DNA of 64,000 nt, from assembly GCA_039111635.1 (NCBI GenBank), contig JBCAQO010000009.1, positions 1,302,001-1,366,000 of the forward strand. Reading direction: 5' to 3'. Of the stretch, positions 58,000 through 64,000 are shown piece after piece. The position numbers and the translations under genes are program-made. The notes under the pieces were generated by a model that had not been told where the DNA came from, did not search any database, and was given only the letters and a program-made list of their open reading frames with translations. The DNA is from Heterobasidion occidentale (lineage: Eukaryota; Basidiomycota; Agaricomycetes; Russulales; Bondarzewiaceae). Position 1 is the first letter of the stretch. Every line of letters begins with the position of its first letter.

Positions 58000-60900
58000 A
58001 TTGAGACAATATTGAGCCCCAATTTCTCTACAAAAAATACCTTGTCTTGGTAGAGGCTATAGGTATAGTATGTGTGACCATTGCAATCCTCACCAGTATG
58101 CATTTCACGTTGATCACTGCAAGGCCAGCATTGCCTTTATGCAAGCAGCAGAGGACTGTATTTGAGAAAGATTCTATTAGTATAAAATAAAACCTGACTA
58201 TGGCAAAACAAGTGGCACCTTGGTAAGATATATAGGCACACATGATAGCATTATAATTGGATGTCAGATTCAAGGACAGATGCACAAGGCACAGAAGAGC
58301 ACATTACCTTCACATTGCAAGCAATTCTCAACCTGTCCAAAGGCTTCAGGCTTTCTTTTTACAACAAATGTGTGATTTTTCTATTGGGCAAGCAAAGTCA
58401 TGCCCACCTCTGTACCTTTAGATTCCATTACTCCTCTTGGAAAGCCTGATCCTTATAAATATACGACGCTACACAACATACCCCTCCTGCTTTTCAAAGG
58501 TACTCTCTGATGAGGTTGGCCTTACATGGAAGTACTGAGCACACTCATGAATCTTGCATCTGATAAAAATAAAGTTCTCTCTCACATCTAGAGCCCCATG
58601 CAGGAGTTTCTTGAGGTTGTTGTTGAGATCCAGAATCATTGTCTTTAGAGCATTAACTTGTGCTAGCCAGACAATACACTGTGAGAAATTTGCATATGAC
58701 ATAGAGTGCTGTTTTACCTAACTAACCAAGGTTGCTGATCATGTGTTTCATCATAAACTGTGTCATGTAGCCAGGTGGTCCATAATATGTGACCTGGCGT
58801 GCAAGATGACACAAGGCATGCATACTCTGACAACAAAAGTGGAGACAACTTATATGATACTGATAATACAGCAATTTAAAGTCCTCCAAGAATTCCACAA
58901 GCAGCCAATGAGCTTGTCTCAGCTCAGTCTGAGAAATGTGACGCTTGTGCACAATGCAAATGCCAGCAACCAGCTTGCAAAAGTGTTCCTAATAGATGTT
59001 AGGAAGAGTCCCATAAAGAAGTGTTGATGCAAGCCCATATATCTATGTGAGATGCTCTACTACCTTGTACCTACTGTTGATCTTTTCAGCTGAGTTATAA
59101 GGTAGGCAGTCAAAGTTTCTGGGCAGGTATAGGATGGCTACTGTGACGGCTTTACCGTAAATCTGCCATACTATATGGTCTCTAAAGACTATGAAACTCC
59201 ACAAATCACAACTGTCAAAGGTGCTGTAATTAAGAGTTGCATGGAGCAAGCTGACAAGCAGATTGGCCAAGTTTAAGGAGGCTAGGTGCATAAAATCTGT
59301 AGAAAAAAGAGTAGGGATGTGAAGGTAATGTCTCACATCCAAATCTCTAAAAAAATAGGCTTGCAAATTCCTATTTGGAGTCAACAAGCATGGTATACTG
59401 TGGTGTTGCAGGATTCCAAGACAAATTTTAGATTGGATATATACCTGTAAGAGGTATTGCATTAAGTTCAGACTCAGACATACAGTGGCATAAAGATATC
59501 TCTGCTCTATTTCCTTGGCCAAAGAAACCACCATCGTCCTCAGATCATAGTCAGAGTGATTGGAAAAAGGAAAATCCAAATTGAGAGGCATGAGACAAGC
59601 TAGATAACACTAGGCTCTACCCAGCTTGTACTCTTTCTGGGGACAATATAGGCAATAACTGTAAGCCCTATGATGCCCCACACTACCAAATATTATGGCT
59701 ATGGCCAGGCTATTGGCTATTGCAAGTGCAAGAAAGGGGGACAAATCAATGACAGTGTTTTTGAGGGCATTCCAATATCACATGCCTTCATGCTAGACTG
59801 CCAACAAGTGATACATACTTGAAAAGATGGATGAATTCAGATTCTTTGGCTTTGAAGGACCAGGTATGAAACCACCTAGCAAGACATATTTTTTCTTATA
59901 TTGTATGTCTAGAAAATGGTCCAAGAGAACTCACAAGTATATCCAGTAGCCCAATCCCTTGTTATAATACAAATGTGCACTGTCTATAGGAATATGAGCA
60001 ATGAGTCATGCTTGTTGATATGCTCATTCTTAACCACCTCAAGGAAATTGCTGTCATCCCAGACATTATGGAAGTCTGCAAGAGCACCAGTCTTGTCAAT
60101 TTCTAAGATTGCCAATAATACGTGGCCTTAGAATCCTCCTCTGTTTGCCACACCACCTAAAATTATGGGCCAAGCATGATTGTATGAAACTTCTTACAAG
60201 AAGTGTTTGAGGCAGGCTTGAGAGAGTTGTAGCAAGCCTTGTGACATAACAGATATGCTATAAGGACCTTAAAGGGCCCTGTGAATGCTACACATAAATT
60301 AATGCACATGTGATGTACAATAAGCACAACACTGCTCAATTTGGTGACAGCGTTGAATTTGATCAAATAAGATGATGACAATGGCAGGACAATACCGCTG
60401 GAGGGCTGCACAAATGTTAGTATATGTCTGCTGTGAAGCATTGCTTATGGCAAGGTATACATCAAGAGAGAGTCACAGGATAGGATTGTTTAGATCAGGT
60501 GGTCCTATCAGGCCAGAGTCTCAATCTTGCAGGGTTTGAACAAGCAACAAAGGAATGTTGCCATTCCTCAATATTGCTAAACAGAGCTCCTTTATAAACT
60601 CTTTTGTGATTGGTATGTCCTCAATGAACAAGGGTGAATTCTTGGCAGTGATGTTTGCTTTGTCATTGTCAAGTGCACCCTCAGATATCCCATTATGAGT
60701 GAAGCAGTGTCCTGTAATTGTGTAGCTTGCAGACATCCAGCATCTAGATTAACACCGTCAAGAGTCTCATTAGTAGTTCCACCCTCACTTCTGTCATGTA
60801 CTCTTGTCACCTCAATCAGTGGGTCTGTGATAAGCTAGAGTATATGTTGTCAGTAGAGCATTCTATACAATTAGAAAATAGCTATAACAGCTAACCTGAA

Positions 60901-61170
60901 TCATAGAGAAATAGGGAGCACGCATAGTATCTAATGCTCCATCATCTATAGTGGAGGTAGGCGAGTCTAGCCCAAAGGTTTCACTAGTGTGCATTGCACA
61001 AACAGCACCTATAGACTGGGTAATTTGGCATAGAGTAGATTCATTAGTGTTGTTCATAAGGTGCCACTAAAAGCTTGTAGATGGAAAACTTCTTCTGCTT
61101 GCCTATCTAGGAGCTGTGAGAGTGATGTTGGCAAAAGAGGAAGAGGCTATACTAGCATAGAGGCTGCAAG
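58000..61170 (-). pseudogene. CACTA-like (Tnp2-type) transposase pseudogene
   Basis: Minus-strand frames follow a large fungal transposase of the CMC/CACTA type. An N-terminal segment reads AVCAMHTSETFGLDSPTSTI (near 60985). A zinc-like segment near 60250-60330 follows (CVAFTGPFKVLIAYLLCHKA). Catalytic-core relics include GALADFHNVWDDS near 60070. FFRDLDVRHYLHIPTLFSTD, FMHLASLNL lies near 59270-59370. A DUF4218-like C-terminal part has YYQYHISCLHFCCQSMHALC and HLARQVTYYGPP near 58780-58870. A further tail to about 58030 is seen. Introns probably occur. It is broken by many stops. The family assignment is from memory; KDZ-type transposases are the alternative. Confidence 0.58.
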
Positions 61171-61801
61171 CATCATTTTAGCAGACATAGGAAGATGACT
61201 TGTAATCTGGTGATATGCATAAAGTATTGTTAGTATGAACATAAGAGTGAAACAAGCAGGATTGTTATCTATTTGGCTATACCGTCTGTGAGTTGGCCAC
61301 TATTTGCTCTCCTATGAGTGCTGCTGGAATCCTGTATAAGTTCTCTAGACAAAAGCGCTACCACAAAGTTTTCAAACAAGATAGAGGCTACTACACACCT
61401 GTCACATTGATAGAGCACATGTTGGGTATTTGTCCTCTAACTGCATTCTAGCCAATGACTGCCACACTATTGGAGACAATTATAGTAGTATTGTCTATTG
61501 AGGGCACACAGCATGCTTGGATGTACTTGGGATTTATAAGAGACAACACAAGACTTACAAGGAGCTGATCAAGAAGAAGACACAATGAAGCAGAGAAAGA
61601 CTATGTGTGGTGCACACATAGTTGAGGGCATCATGTGATGGTCCTCACACAAACTTGTTCAGTCAGATTGAGCCTTCTTTTGAAAGGGTGAGTGGGGCAG
61701 GTGCATAAGAACAAGGGCCTGATTGTTGTGAAGATTGGCTTTGTTAAGAGGAATTTAGATATATTGTTCATTATTACTAGCTTATACTAGATAAGCTGAT
61801 T
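61171..61801. other. AT-rich stretch without recognisable gene
   Basis: Upstream of the transposase pseudogene. No coding frame or terminal inverted repeat could be recognised. Confidence 0.5.
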
Positions 61802-62097
61802 TGTTAGAAGTGAAGGGCTCCTGCATGCATCAACGCCACTTGCTGGGTGAGGCAGTCATATGACGAGCAGATCAGAGGGAAGTTTTTTCTTGCCTACTCT
61901 TTCTTTTCCCTCAGTTCTCACAGACGAGACTGAGGTTAGTAATTTACAATAAATACATACTATTATTCCAGAAGCTGATAGCCACTGTAGTGTTCTGTTT
62001 TACTCTGCAGGTTAGGCTCTTGAATACATTATAGTTCTCACAGACAAGACTGAGTGTTCCGTTTAACCCTGCAGTCCAAAACTTGCCTGTTTCAACA
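61802..62097 (+). repeat. Solo LTR of copia A
   Basis: 296 bp, TGTTAGAAGTGA to TTTCAACA, matching 5569-5864 in opposite orientation. GATT flanks it on both sides (61798-61801, 62098-62101), a probable target duplication of at least four bases. The 10 bases after it (GATTATGAGA) also follow the other copy. Confidence 0.82.
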
Positions 62098-62714
62098 GAT
62101 TATGAGACTTGTTGGTCTCTACTAAAATATAGACACCACTCGTAAGATCCAGAACTCACCCAATAATCTGAAACACCCCAATGCCATTGACCCGCTCTCC
62201 GTCAATAGCGCCGCTTGCCGGCAAGGCACCAACATTTCTTTCAAGACCCGCTACAAGCCCTCCGCCAGTCAGGTGTCTAACCACCTGCTCTACTATCATA
62301 TGACATGTTGTCTGACAGACTAGCCCAACCACCGAGAAGAGCCTCCCCTCACTAAAAAAGAGCCACTCCGCCAGCAACTGATCTTCCTCTTGGTGTAACT
62401 GTCTACTCATTGAACCAGCAGCCTATCCCTTCAACTCCATGCGCATTTGTGTCCGTCATGAGTACACATGGGGAGCCTCCTTTCATTATTGTTAGATAGA
62501 AGAAGACCATCACGTACCTCCACATCATTGAGAGACTCTCAAAGATCATTTTCTTAGACTCTTTAAAAATAAGGCAGACAACAACCCCGACTTTTTATGA
62601 AGAGCCCAAAGATGATCCATCATCTTTATCCATTGGAGTTTATAGTTACACAATATAGCATAACTATAGCCTAGGGATTCCTTTATGCATTGGTGCATAT
62701 GATAGGTCTCTGCC
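62098..62714. other. Unassigned stretch, locally GC-richer
   Basis: 62150-62420 is richer in GC than its surroundings and has an 84-codon minus-strand frame (62156-62410) with no motif I recognise. It may be the remains of an element leader or a gene fragment. The rest is AT-rich. Confidence 0.4.
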
Positions 62715-62985
62715 CTAACAGGCCCTCCCTGCTCAAATCCCTCAGGCTACTTTATGTAAACCACAATGTCTAGATTATCATTAATAAATGCACAAGAATT
62801 GTCTGCAAGATACAGGATCATAGAACTTCCACACCTTGTATTCATCAAGGTAACCAATAAAGATTTTTTTTTGCATATGAGACCCAAATCCATCTCTCTT
62901 GTTCCTTTGCACATGCACATAAGCAAGACAGCCCCAGACCCACAAATATTTGACAGGAAAATGTAAATACCTTGGATGTCACCTA
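62715..62985 (-). pseudogene. Internally deleted copia B-family fragment
   Basis: 62718-62796 matches copia B RT (16180-16258) and 62800-62980 matches its integrase (17164-17320), joined with the intervening 0.9 kb missing. The order on the minus strand is kept, so this is a deletion derivative. It is heavily decayed, with no LTR attached. Confidence 0.72.
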
Positions 62986-63004
62986 GCATGGGTCACACAA
63001 TACA

Positions 63005-63610
63005 AGGGCATACAACAAGTACAACATGATTGTGTTTCAAGAACTGTACATAGATTTTCTAGGAAACACTAGAGCCTAACACAATTGGCACATGCTATAT
63101 CCTACAACATATCTCTTACTAAACAAGCCTAAGTGCTCAGTGCTACTAATCCACTCCAACTTGCTTTCCTGCTTGTGTCATCAAATAGATCTCCCTTCTA
63201 ACAATATTACAGTGGTCCAATTTATGAGTAATTTTGGTGTCCTCACCTTGTTTGATATCTAAAATGACTACAATCACTGTTGCACCTTGACCATCCTAGG
63301 CAATTTCTGTCAACAGACAGGTGATGTTATCCTCCCCTCAGTAGATGTCTACATGATATGGCTAGGGGACTTCAATTGTCATCATCCTTTCTGGGATCAT
63401 GCCGAGGACACATGCCTCTTTATGAATGATGCAACAGAGGAAGTCAACTATCTGCTCCATACCTTAGCTAATCTCAATCTATGCCATGTACCTGCAGGTT
63501 CTCACCAACACTAGGAAATTTGACAAGCATCTTAATGCCAATGCTCTCCAGCATGGTGCAGTTTCCTATCCTCAAAAACTCAAGTATCTATAGCATCTTG
63601 AACATCTTTG
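63005..63610 (+). pseudogene. LINE endonuclease fragment, second family
   Basis: Plus-strand frames give YNMIVFQEPYIDFLGNTRA (63024-63080), VVQFMSNFGVLTLFDI (near 63210-63260) and MIWLGDFNCHHPFWDHAEDT (63355-63414). These are the metal-binding glutamate and the GDFN region of an exonuclease-endonuclease-phosphatase domain from a jockey/CR1-like LINE. It is on the opposite strand to, and different in sequence from, the Tad-like LINE. No RT follows within the window; similarity ends near 63610. Confidence 0.7.
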
Positions 63611-63689
63611 TGGACAAGAACCCTTGTTAGTACTAATGTTAATCTATGTATGCAAGAAAATTACCATCATCTATTGTGAAACCAGTATT

Positions 63690-63765
63690 GATGTGATTGC
63701 ATACCGTCGTTGTAATTACATGCTGTAATTGCATGTGATAATTGTACATGGTGATTGCATGCTAT
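63690..63765. repeat. Short degenerate tandem repeat
   Basis: About five imperfect units built on GTAATTGCATG or GTGATTGCATG, each roughly 14-18 bp. The rest of the window (63766-64000) holds nothing I can identify. Confidence 0.6.
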
Positions 63766-64000
63766 TTGTTATACTATCTCTTCAGTGTAGGGTGTAGATG
63801 GAGTACAGAGTGCAGGTGGAAGGAATTTATATGCCAAGAAAAAGGAAAAACAAATACTGTCAAAAAGAACAGGAAATTTGGTCTTAGCAAGCCACTAGCA
63901 AACCTTGATGAAGGATCACTTATTGTTTGTACACCAATTCTGTGACTTGTATGATGGACTACAAGTATTTGCCTGTGAGATGATATAGTCTGCAGATAGT

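Noticed and set aside
62156..62410. 84-codon minus-strand frame as a gene
   Set aside because: The region is GC-richer than its surroundings but the product has no recognisable motif and no second copy in the window, so it is left as unassigned.

Overview
The window is a transposon-packed stretch of a fungal nuclear genome, almost certainly a basidiomycete (Agaricomycetes-like). The evidence is GT-AG introns of about 50 nt, a Tad-type LINE, chromovirus and non-chromovirus Ty3/gypsy elements, Ty1/copia elements, a CACTA-like (Tnp2-type) transposase, and multicopy RecQ-like helicase and DUF6589-type genes. I see no housekeeping gene, rRNA, tRNA or CRISPR array. GC-rich, recent insertions sit in AT-rich, heavily decayed older ones. 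Families are named here by comparing the window with itself and by remembered family motifs, not by database search.

Layout. 1-3746: decayed 3' part of a chromovirus (family Gy2, + strand) with a decayed solo LTR of family Gy1 inside. 4703-5545: second decayed Gy1 LTR. 5569-10035: decayed copia element (copia A, - strand) lying against the 3' end of a RecQ-like helicase pseudogene (10036-11915, -). That gene is divergent from a DUF6589-type pseudogene (12342-14477, +). The latter is cut by a four-level nest: copia B (14478-42086, -) sits in the DUF6589 gene; chromovirus Gy2 (19284-41305, -, target duplication ATAGT) sits in the gag of copia B; Gy1 (21134-32305, +) sits in the 3' noncoding region of Gy2. 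The last DUF6589 exon reappears at 42189-42385. 44240-51990: a decayed Tad-like LINE (-) with a solo copia B LTR inside (46803-47333, duplication ATTTT). 51995-53230 and 53690-56738: a second divergent RecQ-like/DUF6589 pair. 58000-61170: CACTA-like transposase pseudogene (-). 61802-62097: solo copia A LTR (+). 62715-62985: internally deleted copia B fragment. 63005-63610: endonuclease fragment of another LINE (+).

Most notable points. (1) Gy1 carries, between pol and its 3' LTR, a spliced antisense gene with a six-cysteine cluster resembling a Zn2Cys6 domain, an SV40-like nuclear localisation motif and a coiled coil; the cassette is flanked by two copies of the polypurine-tract region. (2) Gy2 has a third ORF after pol and a 2.5-kb noncoding tail with about 15 copies of a small GTC-N6-GAC stem-loop motif. 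(3) A divergent RecQ-like helicase/DUF6589 pair occurs twice, suggesting a two-gene mobile or co-selected unit. (4) Gy2 shows a Tf1-like self-priming arrangement. Nearly every coding region is broken by stops or frameshifts, so most are listed as pseudogenes.
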